A stretch of DNA of 64,000 bases from CAIKBL01 sp050247235 (GTDB lineage Bacteria; Pseudomonadota; Gammaproteobacteria; Ga0077536), in NCBI GenBank assembly GCA_050247235.1, contig JBFWUN010000018.1, positions 1-64,000 of the forward strand, written 5' to 3'. Below, in pieces: positions 8,951 through 17,488 of this stretch; the stretch's first letter is position 1; the number at the start of each line of letters is the position of its first letter. Made by a program: the position numbers and the translations under genes. The notes under the pieces are model-generated. The model was not told where the DNA came from and made no database searches. It was given only the letters and a program-made list of their open reading frames with translations.

Positions 8951-9160
8951 ATGGCTAAACACCAGCAGCTGGTCACCTCACTGGGCGCAACCGTCGTCGT
9001 GACGGACGCGGAATCGGACTTCCTGATCGCCGAGCACGACACGACGGACGAAGCCCACCTGGACGCCGCGGAGGAGCAGGCTGCCAAGCCTGAGCCCCCC
9101 AAGGACTTCGGCTCGGCCGTCAAGTCATTGCTGACGAGCACCACCTGCCACCGCCACTGA
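8951..9160 (+). CDS. Small protein of unknown function, 69 residues
   Basis: A short ORF with a good ribosome-binding site (GGGAAGAG, about 6 bases before the ATG at 8951). It has a hydrophobic N-terminal third (LVTSLGATVVV), an acidic middle rich in Glu, Asp and Ala, a KPEPPKDFG hinge, and a C-terminus SLLTSTTCHRH with one Cys and two His. I do not recognise a family. There is no signal peptide or transmembrane helix. It lies alone between the divergent PEP-CTERM acyltransferase and the convergent prsR gene. The clear start signal and reading-frame quality make it a likely real gene. A peptide precursor or metal-binding tail is conceivable but unproven. Confidence 0.6.
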   Translation: MAKHQQLVTSLGATVVVTDAESDFLIAEHDTTDEAHLDAAEEQAAKPEPPKDFGSAVKSLLTSTTCHRH

Positions 9161-9220
9161 GCGGTGAGCCCGGCCTCGACGGGCACCGGTGATGATGCCG
9201 GCGGCCGGCGGCTGCGTGCG

Positions 9221-10564
9221 TCACGCGGGGATGTTGTACTTCTTCAGCAGGTGATAAACCGTAGGCCGGCTGACGCCGAGCATATCAGCGGCCTTGCCGA
9301 TCTGACCGCCGTTGATCGCAAGCGCCTGCTGGATTGCGTTGGCCTCGGCGGTCTCCCGGATCTCGCGCAAGGTCTTGAACCCGGCGTTTGACGGCGCCTC
9401 GAGCTCCAGGTCATAAGGTTCGATCGTCGGACTCTCTGCCATGATGACGGCGCGCTTCACCCGGTTCTCGAGTTCGCGCACATTACCGGGCCACTCGTAC
9501 ATCTCGATCGCCGATAGCGCGCTCGCGCTGAAATCCCGAACCGGTGAATTGTTCAGTTCGCGTTGCTTGTTCAACAGTACGCGGGCGATCAGGATGGCAT
9601 CACCAGGGCGTTCGCGCAGCGGCGGGATCTGGATGCTGACTTCGCTGATCCGATAATACAGATCTTCCCGGAACTGCTGCTGAGAGATGAGCGACTTCAG
9701 GTGCTTGTGGGTCGCGCAGACGATGCGGACGTCGACCGGAATCTCCTCCCGCCCGCCGATGCGTTCGATAACCCGCTCCTGGAGGAAGCGCAGCAGCTTG
9801 GCTTGCAGCGCGAGCGGCAGATCACCCATTTCGTCCAGGAACAACGTGCCGCCGTCGGCGTACTCGATCTTCCCCTTGGTCTGCTTGCCCGCGCCGGTGA
9901 ACGCGCCCTTCTCGTAGCCGAAAAGCTCGCTCTCCAGCAGGGTCTCCGGAATCGCCGCGCAGTTGATGGCCACGAAGCGCTTATCCTTGCGCGCGCTGAG
10001 CTCGTGCGTCGCACGGGCCACGAGTTCCTTGCCCGTGCCGCTTTCGCCGAGGATCAGGACTGAGGCCTGCGTCGGCGCAATCTTCTCCACGCGCCGGCAG
10101 ACTTCGAGCATTTGTGTGCTGCCGGCAATGATTCCGGCCAGCGGTTCCCGCCCCACCTGCGCGAGACGCCGATTCTCGTCTTCCAGTTCGCGCATCCGCA
10201 GCGCACGCGAGACGATCAGTCGGAGTACATCCGGATCGATCGGTTTCTCGTAGAAATCGTAGGCGCCCTGTCCGACGGCGCGTACCGCGACTTCCCGGTC
10301 GTCGTTGCCGGTGATCACGATAATCTTGGTAGAAGGCGCCGCGCGCAGGATCTCGCCGAGCGCCCGCAGACCTTCGGATGCATTGGCCGGATCCGGAGGC
10401 AGTCCGAGGTCGAGCGTGACAACCGGAGGTTCGTGACGTCGAATCGCGTCCAGCGCCGAATCGCGATCTCCCGCGATGCGGACGTCGTATTCCTCGAGGG
10501 CCCACTTGAGCTGCTTCTGGAGCCCCGGATCATCTTCGACGATCAGCAGCACGGGCTTGCTCAC
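9221..10564 (-). CDS. prsR: PEP-CTERM-box response regulator, sigma-54 activator
   Basis: A 447-residue NtrC-class regulator. The receiver domain spans about residues 1-125, with phospho-acceptor Asp in TLDLGLP and Lys in YEKPID. The AAA+ domain spans about 145-380, with Walker A GESGTGKE, the sigma-54 contact loop GAFTGA and the Walker B-type GGTLFLDE. A Fis-type helix-turn-helix sits at the end (GQIGKAADMLGVSRPTVYHLLKKY). The ATG overlaps the prsK stop. The family partners PrsK and is tied to PEP-CTERM/exopolysaccharide genes. The sigma-54 promoter in front of epsB is a probable target. Confidence 0.92.
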   Translation of the reverse strand: MSKPVLLIVEDDPGLQKQLKWALEEYDVRIAGDRDSALDAIRRHEPPVVTLDLGLPPDPANASEGLRALGEILRAAPSTKIIVITGNDDREVAVRAVGQGAYDFYEKPIDPDVLRLIVSRALRMRELEDENRRLAQVGREPLAGIIAGSTQMLEVCRRVEKIAPTQASVLILGESGTGKELVARATHELSARKDKRFVAINCAAIPETLLESELFGYEKGAFTGAGKQTKGKIEYADGGTLFLDEMGDLPLALQAKLLRFLQERVIERIGGREEIPVDVRIVCATHKHLKSLISQQQFREDLYYRISEVSIQIPPLRERPGDAILIARVLLNKQRELNNSPVRDFSASALSAIEMYEWPGNVRELENRVKRAVIMAESPTIEPYDLELEAPSNAGFKTLREIRETAEANAIQQALAINGGQIGKAADMLGVSRPTVYHLLKKYNIPA

Positions 10565-12672
10565 GCGGACACCTCCCGCAACCGGTGCTCACTCGAGGTT
10601 ATCAAAGGACGTTCAGCCAGCGGGAACGTGATCTGGAACGAGGTACCCTGCCCCGGCGTACTGTCGACCGAAAGCCGACCGCCCATCACGTTCACGACGT
10701 GCAGGCTTTCATAGACGCCGATCCCCATGCCGGCCTTCCCCTTGGTGGTGTCGAATGGCTTGAACAACCGATTCTGTATGAAATCCTGCGTCATACCACA
10801 TCCATCGTCGGTAATCTCGATCATCACCCGGGAATCCTGGCGGCTTAAGGTCACGGCCACTTTACCATCCGGGCGCGTGGCTTCCTGTGCGTTCTGTATC
10901 AGGTGCTCGATCATCGCGATGAAGCGATCCCGGTTGCCCATGACCTGCGCGCCCGCGACGCCCCCGGTGACGCTGGGGACCGGCTCGCGGTGTCGGGTCA
11001 GGTCCAGGGCTTCCTGCACGCAACCCGCAACGTCCAGGAGATCGGTGGGTCCCGCCTGGGTGTGCTTCAGATTGCCGATCATGCGGTTCATCTTAGCGAC
11101 TGCATCCCCGATGGTATTGAATGCGTCGGCGATAAATTCCGGATTGGCCCGATGACGCTCCGAGTTCCGAAGCACCAGCGACAGCTGCGCGATCACGTTC
11201 TTGAGATCGTGAACAAGAAACGCTGACAGACGATTGAATGCCTCGAACTGGCGCGCATTGCCCAGTTCCTCAGTGGCCTGCATCAAGGCGAGGTAACCCG
11301 CCGCCTGGCGACCCAGGGTACCGAGCAGGCGACGGTCCTCCCAGGTGACTTCCTGCGCCGCGCGCGACTCGCACAGCATGACAACCGCCAGCAGTTCGTC
11401 CCGGTGCACGATCGGCATCAGGAGCCATGCGCGCGGGAGTTCGAGCACCCATGCGGGGACCGTTGCTTCGCCGTCGACGGTGGCCTGACCGGCTTCGCTG
11501 CGGACATCGATGACCGCGTTGGGCTCGACCAGCGATCGAACCAGCGGATGTGAAGCCGGGATATCGCGCAACGGCTGGATGTCGATTTCCCAGTGCGCGA
11601 CGATGCGGTACGCGTCGCCCACGCTCCGCTGCCACATCACCCCGCCCGTCGCTTCCATGACGTCGGCGATCGCGCGCAGCATCGTCGTCCTGAGTTCTTC
11701 GGGGCGGCTGTCACTCTGGGACAGTCGGTTCGTGAAGGACAGCCAGACTTCCCCGTAGTCGTATTTCTCGCGGTAGAAGTGCCGGCCCAGGAAAAGCCGC
11801 AACCGCGCGCGAACCCCCGCAGAGCCCACCACCGTGACCAGCAGGACCCCGCCCGCGAACAGGAACACCGCGCGCATCGCGCTCCCCCACTCGCCGCCGT
11901 ACGCGCGCAGATAGTAGCCTGCTGCGGCCATCACGAGCAGGTAGACCCCCACCCCAAGGAGTGCCGTGCCATGGAAAACGAACTGGCGGGACAGGAACAG
12001 GGACAGCTTCCATTCACGGTTGCGCGCCGCCGAAATCGCGATCAACGGCACGGCGAGCGCATTGGCCGCCCCGCGACCTGCCCATAACGCCGGGTCGAGA
12101 CGATTGAAAAGCACCCCGTCCGCGAACAGCACGAAATCGTAGACGAACACGGCGCCGAGCCCCAGACAGAAATACTTGATGGCCCACCGACGTTCCGCGG
12201 TTGTGTTGCGGTAGAGCTGCTCGACCAGCGAGAGCCCGATGACTGACAGCGCGAGCATCGCTGCGAAGATGGCCTTGGAGACCCAGGCCTGTTCCACCAC
12301 CGATGCGAGTGTCGTCGCGAAAAAGAGTGCGAGCACGACGAACGCACAGACCGCGAGCGCGAGCACCCGGGTGTACGCCAGCACGGCGTTCGGCGCGGGG
12401 CGTCGCCACCCGCCACCGAGTAGGTGGAAGCACATCGAGAACCACGCAAGGTCACGCACGACTTCGAGTGCCCACAAGCCGTCGAGGGTCACGAAATCGG
12501 CCAACCCCAGGCGGTACAGCGCGCCACACAGGAACCAGACCGTGGACACGCTGCTCGCGGCAAGTAACCAGCGGGCCACCGGTGCCCGATGGCGATCGAT
12601 CAACAGAGAGACCGTGAAGACGCCGAAGCACGTCGCGCCGACGAGCGACGAAACGACGAGAAACTCAGGCAT
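10561..12672 (-). CDS. prsK: PEP-CTERM system membrane histidine kinase
   Basis: A 703-residue sensor kinase. The N-terminal ~290 residues hold about eight hydrophobic segments, followed by a GAF-like domain (about 310-460), then a phospho-acceptor region with His in FLVHDLKNVIAQLSLVLRN and a C-terminal HATPase with NAQEA, DDGCGM and GMGIGVYES. This is the layout of PrsK. It probably phosphorylates PrsR, encoded immediately downstream with a 4-base overlap. It follows the EpsB-type gene by 62 bases and may share its transcript. The signal sensed is unknown. Confidence 0.92.
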   Translation of the reverse strand: MPEFLVVSSLVGATCFGVFTVSLLIDRHRAPVARWLLAASSVSTVWFLCGALYRLGLADFVTLDGLWALEVVRDLAWFSMCFHLLGGGWRRPAPNAVLAYTRVLALAVCAFVVLALFFATTLASVVEQAWVSKAIFAAMLALSVIGLSLVEQLYRNTTAERRWAIKYFCLGLGAVFVYDFVLFADGVLFNRLDPALWAGRGAANALAVPLIAISAARNREWKLSLFLSRQFVFHGTALLGVGVYLLVMAAAGYYLRAYGGEWGSAMRAVFLFAGGVLLVTVVGSAGVRARLRLFLGRHFYREKYDYGEVWLSFTNRLSQSDSRPEELRTTMLRAIADVMEATGGVMWQRSVGDAYRIVAHWEIDIQPLRDIPASHPLVRSLVEPNAVIDVRSEAGQATVDGEATVPAWVLELPRAWLLMPIVHRDELLAVVMLCESRAAQEVTWEDRRLLGTLGRQAAGYLALMQATEELGNARQFEAFNRLSAFLVHDLKNVIAQLSLVLRNSERHRANPEFIADAFNTIGDAVAKMNRMIGNLKHTQAGPTDLLDVAGCVQEALDLTRHREPVPSVTGGVAGAQVMGNRDRFIAMIEHLIQNAQEATRPDGKVAVTLSRQDSRVMIEITDDGCGMTQDFIQNRLFKPFDTTKGKAGMGIGVYESLHVVNVMGGRLSVDSTPGQGTSFQITFPLAERPLITSSEHRLREVSA

Positions 12673-12734
12673 CGGGTCGGTTCTTCATGGCCGCGGGACG
12701 CCTCGGCTGGGGATGGTCAAAGTGGCTCGCGGAC

Positions 12735-14135
12735 TCAGCGGGCGCCCTTCCCCCAAAGTATAACCTGCACCGTCTGGAGCAGGATGTTGACGTCGAGGAA
12801 CACGCTGTAGTTCTTCAGGTAGTACAAGTCGTACTGGAGCTTCTCCCGTGAGTCCTTGATGGAAGACCCGTAGGGGTACGAGACCTGGGCCCAGCCGGTG
12901 ATGCCCGGCTTCATGTGGTGGCGAAGGTCGTAGTAGGGGATGGCCTGTGCGAGCTCGGCGACGAATTCCGGGCGTTCCGGTCGCGGCCCGACGAAGCTCA
13001 TGTCCCCTTTCAGCACATTCAGCAACTGGGGCAGTTCGTCGATTCGCGACTTGCGGATGAAGCGCCCGACACGAGTCACGCGATCGTCTTCTTTCGAGGC
13101 CCATACGGGTCGGCCGTCGCGCTCCGCATCCACGCGCATGCTCCGGAACTTGTAAACATCGAACGGGCGACCACGCAAACCGACACGCGTCTGGCGATAG
13201 AACACGGGCGTGCCGGTCTCGAGAAGAATCGCGATCACGGTCACCAGCATGAGCGGCAGTGCGATGACGAAGAGGACACTTGCCAGCAGGATGTCGAGGA
13301 CCCGTTTCTCCGTTCGCTTGAGAATCGCCTGCGTGAACCCGTCGGCAAAGATCACGTTGCTCGGGTGCAGGGCATCGAGCCGAATCTTGCCGAGCTGCCG
13401 TTCCAGGAACGCGCCTTCCTCAAGGATCCGGATGCCGTGCATCTTGCATTCCAGGATCTCGTTCACGGGAAGGCCCTTACGGCGATCATCGATCGCCACC
13501 ACGAGTTCATCGGCGGCGAACCGATCCGCAAGTTCCCGCAAGCTGCCGTTCGGTCGGATGATCCGGGATTCGTTCACTACCTGGGAATCGATCCCGATGT
13601 CGACGAATCCGACGAGGGTAATGCCGGCACGGTCGGCCGCGCGGCGCAGGTTCTCGATCTGCCGGGCGCGTTCGCCGATGCCCAGCACCAGCACACGCCG
13701 AGCGAAGCGCGCATCCGTCGTGGCCGAGCACACCAGCCGGCACGTCGCAATACCGACGAACGAACTCACCAGCGCAATCAGTGCTTCCGCGCCGGTCGGC
13801 ACGGCGCTCGGCAACGCCAGGTAGACGAGCCCCATCACGGCGAATCCCACGACGAAACTGAGCCCGAGTCGGAGCAACGTCGCCGCCGGACCATCCCGCT
13901 GGTCGCGCTGGTAGAAGCCCATTGCAATCATCCCGCACAGCATCGCGACGCTGAATGCGAGCGCCTGGCTCCACAATGGAAAGCCCGACCTGGGCGCAGC
14001 CTCAGTCGCAGGCAGAGCTTCGATTGCCATTGCGAACATGGCGCCGACGTAAATAGACACCATGAGGATGAGCGCTTCCGCCAGCCCCAGCAGCAATAGT
14101 GTGATCGGTATGTAGTGTCTGAAAAGTCGCAGCAT
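12735..14135 (-). CDS. epsB: PEP-CTERM-associated initiating sugar transferase (EpsB/WbaP-like)
   Basis: A 466-residue polyprenyl-phosphate sugar-1-phosphate transferase that would start a lipid-linked repeat unit at the inner membrane. The ATG at 14135 (MLRLFRHYIPITLLLLG) was chosen because hydrophobic sequence begins there. Four or five N-terminal membrane segments are followed by a CoA-binding-like domain, another membrane segment (about residues 275-300), and the catalytic domain with PVFYRQTRVGLRGRPF, YKFRSMR, SRIDELPQLLNVLKGDMS and VGPRPERPEF. The family is found with exosortase systems. A sigma-54 promoter lies 77 bases upstream of the start. Confidence 0.92.
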   Translation of the reverse strand: MLRLFRHYIPITLLLLGLAEALILMVSIYVGAMFAMAIEALPATEAAPRSGFPLWSQALAFSVAMLCGMIAMGFYQRDQRDGPAATLLRLGLSFVVGFAVMGLVYLALPSAVPTGAEALIALVSSFVGIATCRLVCSATTDARFARRVLVLGIGERARQIENLRRAADRAGITLVGFVDIGIDSQVVNESRIIRPNGSLRELADRFAADELVVAIDDRRKGLPVNEILECKMHGIRILEEGAFLERQLGKIRLDALHPSNVIFADGFTQAILKRTEKRVLDILLASVLFVIALPLMLVTVIAILLETGTPVFYRQTRVGLRGRPFDVYKFRSMRVDAERDGRPVWASKEDDRVTRVGRFIRKSRIDELPQLLNVLKGDMSFVGPRPERPEFVAELAQAIPYYDLRHHMKPGITGWAQVSYPYGSSIKDSREKLQYDLYYLKNYSVFLDVNILLQTVQVILWGKGAR

Positions 14136-14211
14136 CGAGGTTCCGTTAACGGCACCTGGCGCCAAAGAATTGAGCTTCCGACGGCGCCGCCCCCCATCTG
14201 GACGGGATCGC

Positions 14212-14227
14212 AGCAACCCCCGTGCCA
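14212..14227 (-). promoter_or_regulatory. Sigma-54 promoter for epsB
   Basis: On the minus strand the sequence is TGGCAC, five G, TTGCT, which matches the -24/-12 consensus TGGCAC-N5-TTGCW at every fixed position. Transcription would start near 14200, about 65 bases before the epsB start. A dedicated sigma-54 activator, PrsR, is encoded in the same cluster. Confidence 0.8.
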
Positions 14228-14369
14228 CTTGTCCGGATGCCCCCTCGTGACCGCAGGATGTGCGCAGAGACTGTGACCGGCGGCGCATTATAGCGATCCC
14301 GATCCAGCCCGTGAGCAGGGGTAATCGCCGTTCAGTTACGGGAAAATCACATGTTGGAAAAGGTGCAGA

Positions 14370-14397
14370 GACACCGTCGTGTCGTCGGGCGACGACA
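14370..14397. promoter_or_regulatory. Candidate activator-binding palindromes upstream of the epsB promoter
   Basis: Two overlapping inverted repeats: GACAC-N4-GTGTC at 14370-14383 and a perfect TGTCGTCG-GG... palindrome with 8-base arms at 14380-14397. They lie about 150-170 bases upstream of the -24 element, a usual distance for NtrC-class enhancers. Assigning them to PrsR is inference. Confidence 0.4.
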
Positions 14398-14436
14398 GGC
14401 GGCGCTCATTGCCGCACCTGGTCACCCCGGTCGTGT

Positions 14437-17034
14437 TCAGCCGGTGGCACTGGTGGGCACCGTAGGAGTCCCGTGCCCCGCCTCCATCTGCCGGGCCAGC
14501 AGGTCGAGCAGGATTTTCTTCTTGATCGGCTTGGTCATGTGCGCCGTGCATCCTGCGAGGAGACTGCGGTCGACCTCTTCCTTCACGGCGTGCGCCGTGA
14601 GCGCGATGATAGGCACGGGGGAACAACCATTGGCCACTTCCCGCGCCCGAATCATGCGCGTCGCCTCGTGTCCGTCCATGACCGGCATCTGGATGTCCAT
14701 CAGCACAAGGTCATAACGCTGCTCCTCGCAGCGCACGACCGCTTCCGCACCGTTGACCGCTTCATCGATGTCATAGGGTGCGTCCTTGAGATAGGCACGC
14801 ACGAGCAGCCGGTTGTCCTCGTTGTCCTCCACGAGCAATACGCGCCGGCGGGGAGCCTCGACATCCGGGGGCGGTGCGGTCTGTACGCTCGCATCGACGT
14901 TCGACCGCTTGAGCACCTCGGCCAGGGCGCTGTAGAGATCCCGGCGCTTCAAGGGTTTGACCAGGTAGCCGCCGAGTCCGAGTGCACGCGCCCGCTCGAC
15001 GTCATGTCCCAAGTCGGCAGAGGTCAGCATCAGGACGCGGCCTGAATTGACACCGCGCGCCAACAATGCCGCAACCGTTGCGAACCCGTCCATCTCGGGC
15101 ATCTGTGAATCGCACAGGACGAGGTCGATCCCGCCACCCGCATGACGTGGCTGGTCGGCCAGGCGTATTGCCTCGCGACCGCTCGCGGCCTCGACAATCC
15201 GCGCGCCAGCAGCCCCCAGTGTCTGCGAAAGGATCAGGCGGTTGGTAGCGTTATCATCGACCACGAGCACGGTTCTGCCGCCGACATCCGGTACGGGAAC
15301 CGGCGTGATCCCCTGAGGACTACCGCGCCGCAGCAGCACGTCGAAGGTGAACCGACTCCCCTCGCCGACATCGCTGTCCACCCAAATGCGGCCCCCCATC
15401 ATCTCGACCAAGCGCCGGCAGATCGCAAGTCCAAGGCCGGTTCCTCCGTACTTGCGCGTCGTGGACGAATCGACCTGGGTGAAATTTCCGAAGATCGCCT
15501 CCAGCTTGTCACTTGGAATCCCGATGCCCGTATCCTGCACCGAACAGCGGAGGACGAGATTCGTATCGCTCGCCGGAAGCATCTCGGCCGTCAGGACAAT
15601 CTCGCCCCGTTCAGTGAACTTCACCGCGTTGCCCAGCAGGTTCAGCACGATCTGGCGGATCCGCGCCGGATCTCCGACCAGGCAGAGCGGCACGTCCGGG
15701 GCAACATTGACCGCGAGTTCCAGCCCCTTTGCAGACGTTTTCAGGGCATAGATGTCGGCAGCCTGTTCGAACAGGTCGCGCGGCTCGAACTCAATCTGCT
15801 CCAGCACGAGTTGCCCCGCCTCGATCTTGGAGAGGTCCAGGATGTCGTTGACGAGGCTGAGCAATGCCTCTCCGGCGTTTTTGAAGACCCCGACGTATCT
15901 GGCCTGCTCGCTCGAGAGGGACGTGTCTCCCAGAAGCTCCGCCATACCGATAATCGCATTGAGCGGCGTCCGAATCTCGTGACTCATGCTCGCCAGGAAA
16001 TCCGATTTGACCTTCGAGGCGGTCAACGCATCGTCGCGCGCGAGCGCCAGTTCGTATGTCTGGCGCCTGACCTGTTCCTCGATCACGCGGTTACGGGCGG
16101 AGAGCTCACGAGCCTGGAGTTCTTTCGCTCGCGCCAGCGCCACCAGCAAGAGCGTGACGCCAACCCCGAGAATCAGTGCAGTCACGAGCAGACCATGGTC
16201 GATATCCCGCCAACCGAGTGCCCGCCGGGCATCGAGACGCAGCGTGTAGCGGTCGAAGCGTATTCGCGTACTCTGCCGCAGGGTATCGACATATCCGTCA
16301 TCACGGTCGAACTCGGCGCTTCTCAACAGCGTTCGGCGGCCGCCAACACCTTCGGACTCAAGCACGAGTTCGAACGGAAACATGTCTTCCGATGGGCGCA
16401 CCCCGGAGAGCCTTGCGGCATCCACGATCACTATCAGCAATCCGTTCGCGGTCCTTTCGCCTTGGTGAACACGGCGTGCGATCGCGTACTCGCTGGGCGC
16501 GAGCACACCTTCGTCAAACGATAGTGTCATTCCAGCGTCCGTCTCCAGCACTGCGCGAAGATCCGCGGCCTGAACACCGCCCTGACGCGCATCCAGTTCA
16601 TCGGGGAACGAAGTACCCGATTCTGTCGCGCAGGCACCGCGGCGTGCGAGCGCCTCCTGCCCGCTCACGCGCGCGTACCATGCGATTCCCACCAGGTAGG
16701 GCTGTTCACGCAGGGTAGTCGCACAAACTGCGTCGAACGACGTGTCCGCACCGGCGATTACCACCGCGCGCAACTGACGGTTCAACGCGTGCAGCGTGCT
16801 GTCCGCAGCACGGGCCTGGGCACGCGCGGTTTCGTCGAACGACAATAGCTCGTAGGCGAATGTCCGCTGCGCGTTCTCCAATGAACTGTTCCAGGCCAGC
16901 AGCAGCAGTATGGTCGAAAATGACAGGCCGAGGACGGCCGCGACCGTATAAAAAAACCAGGAAGACGGCAGGCTGGTGACGTCGCTAGACAAGAGATTTC
17001 GTCCCGATGCCTTCACGCGCTCCGACTCCAACAT
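14437..17034 (-). CDS. Hybrid sensor histidine kinase with two receiver domains
   Basis: An 865-residue inner-membrane kinase. A first membrane helix (about 25-47), a periplasmic sensor region with CHASE-like character (about 50-278), and a second helix (about 281-301) lead to a coiled linker. The HisKA domain has phospho-acceptor His352 in SHEIRTPLNAI, the HATPase has NLLGNAVKFTE and GTGLGLAI, and two C-terminal receivers carry LVLCDSQMPEMDG and LVLMDIQMPVMDG. Such kinases pass phosphate to an Hpt protein; one is encoded just upstream at 17152-17472. The start ATG at 17034 has only a weak ribosome-binding site. Confidence 0.92.
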   Translation of the reverse strand: MLESERVKASGRNLLSSDVTSLPSSWFFYTVAAVLGLSFSTILLLLAWNSSLENAQRTFAYELLSFDETARAQARAADSTLHALNRQLRAVVIAGADTSFDAVCATTLREQPYLVGIAWYARVSGQEALARRGACATESGTSFPDELDARQGGVQAADLRAVLETDAGMTLSFDEGVLAPSEYAIARRVHQGERTANGLLIVIVDAARLSGVRPSEDMFPFELVLESEGVGGRRTLLRSAEFDRDDGYVDTLRQSTRIRFDRYTLRLDARRALGWRDIDHGLLVTALILGVGVTLLLVALARAKELQARELSARNRVIEEQVRRQTYELALARDDALTASKVKSDFLASMSHEIRTPLNAIIGMAELLGDTSLSSEQARYVGVFKNAGEALLSLVNDILDLSKIEAGQLVLEQIEFEPRDLFEQAADIYALKTSAKGLELAVNVAPDVPLCLVGDPARIRQIVLNLLGNAVKFTERGEIVLTAEMLPASDTNLVLRCSVQDTGIGIPSDKLEAIFGNFTQVDSSTTRKYGGTGLGLAICRRLVEMMGGRIWVDSDVGEGSRFTFDVLLRRGSPQGITPVPVPDVGGRTVLVVDDNATNRLILSQTLGAAGARIVEAASGREAIRLADQPRHAGGGIDLVLCDSQMPEMDGFATVAALLARGVNSGRVLMLTSADLGHDVERARALGLGGYLVKPLKRRDLYSALAEVLKRSNVDASVQTAPPPDVEAPRRRVLLVEDNEDNRLLVRAYLKDAPYDIDEAVNGAEAVVRCEEQRYDLVLMDIQMPVMDGHEATRMIRAREVANGCSPVPIIALTAHAVKEEVDRSLLAGCTAHMTKPIKKKILLDLLARQMEAGHGTPTVPTSATG

Positions 17035-17151
17035 TGGCGGCGTAGTTCGTAACGATCCGGGGTTGCAGTCTGTCGATCTCGGGTATCGAGGTACCGGACA
17101 TTCGCGTCATGCCGCACCTCATGGTTGTTCTACACTCCACACACCCAATGC

Positions 17152-17472
17152 TCACGCAGCGGTGTCGGGATCCAAGGTGACCGGCTGTACGCATGCCAGG
17201 TACTCCGCGAGTTCCGACGTCAGCATATCGATCGCGCGACGATCGCCGTCGAGGGCCGCATTTTCAATACCGGCGCCGAGATCGGTGATGTGGTCGAATC
17301 CATATCCCCCACCCGCACCCTTCATGGAATGTCCGATGATCCGGATGGCGGTGAAATCTCCCTGCTCGAGCAGCGTCCGCAATGACTCCACGTCGCGCTG
17401 TCGATTTGCGAGGAACCCCGGAACCAGATCCGCGATGTCCGGTTCAATATGAACGATGATAGGTTCTCTCAT
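17152..17472 (-). CDS. Single-domain Hpt phosphotransfer protein
   Basis: A 106-residue protein. The conserved Hpt helix is visible around HSMKGAGGGYGF, with the phospho-acceptor His near residue 48. It would shuttle phosphate between the receiver of the hybrid kinase and a response regulator. I chose the ATG at 17472; a GTG at 17484 would add four residues. It starts 16 bases after the GlrR-like regulator and is followed by the hybrid kinase, so the three form one phosphorelay locus. Confidence 0.88.
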   Translation of the reverse strand: MREPIIVHIEPDIADLVPGFLANRQRDVESLRTLLEQGDFTAIRIIGHSMKGAGGGYGFDHITDLGAGIENAALDGDRRAIDMLTSELAEYLACVQPVTLDPDTAA

Positions 17473-17488
17473 GTCTGCTCGCACAGTC

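Larger units (their letters stand above)
14136..14436. other. 301-base intergenic control region upstream of epsB
   Basis: No gene is supported here. The part next to epsB holds a near-perfect sigma-54 promoter (14212-14227). The distal part holds overlapping inverted repeats (14370-14397). The hybrid kinase gene ends at 14437 on the same strand, and no run of T follows a hairpin to mark a terminator for it. Confidence 0.6.
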
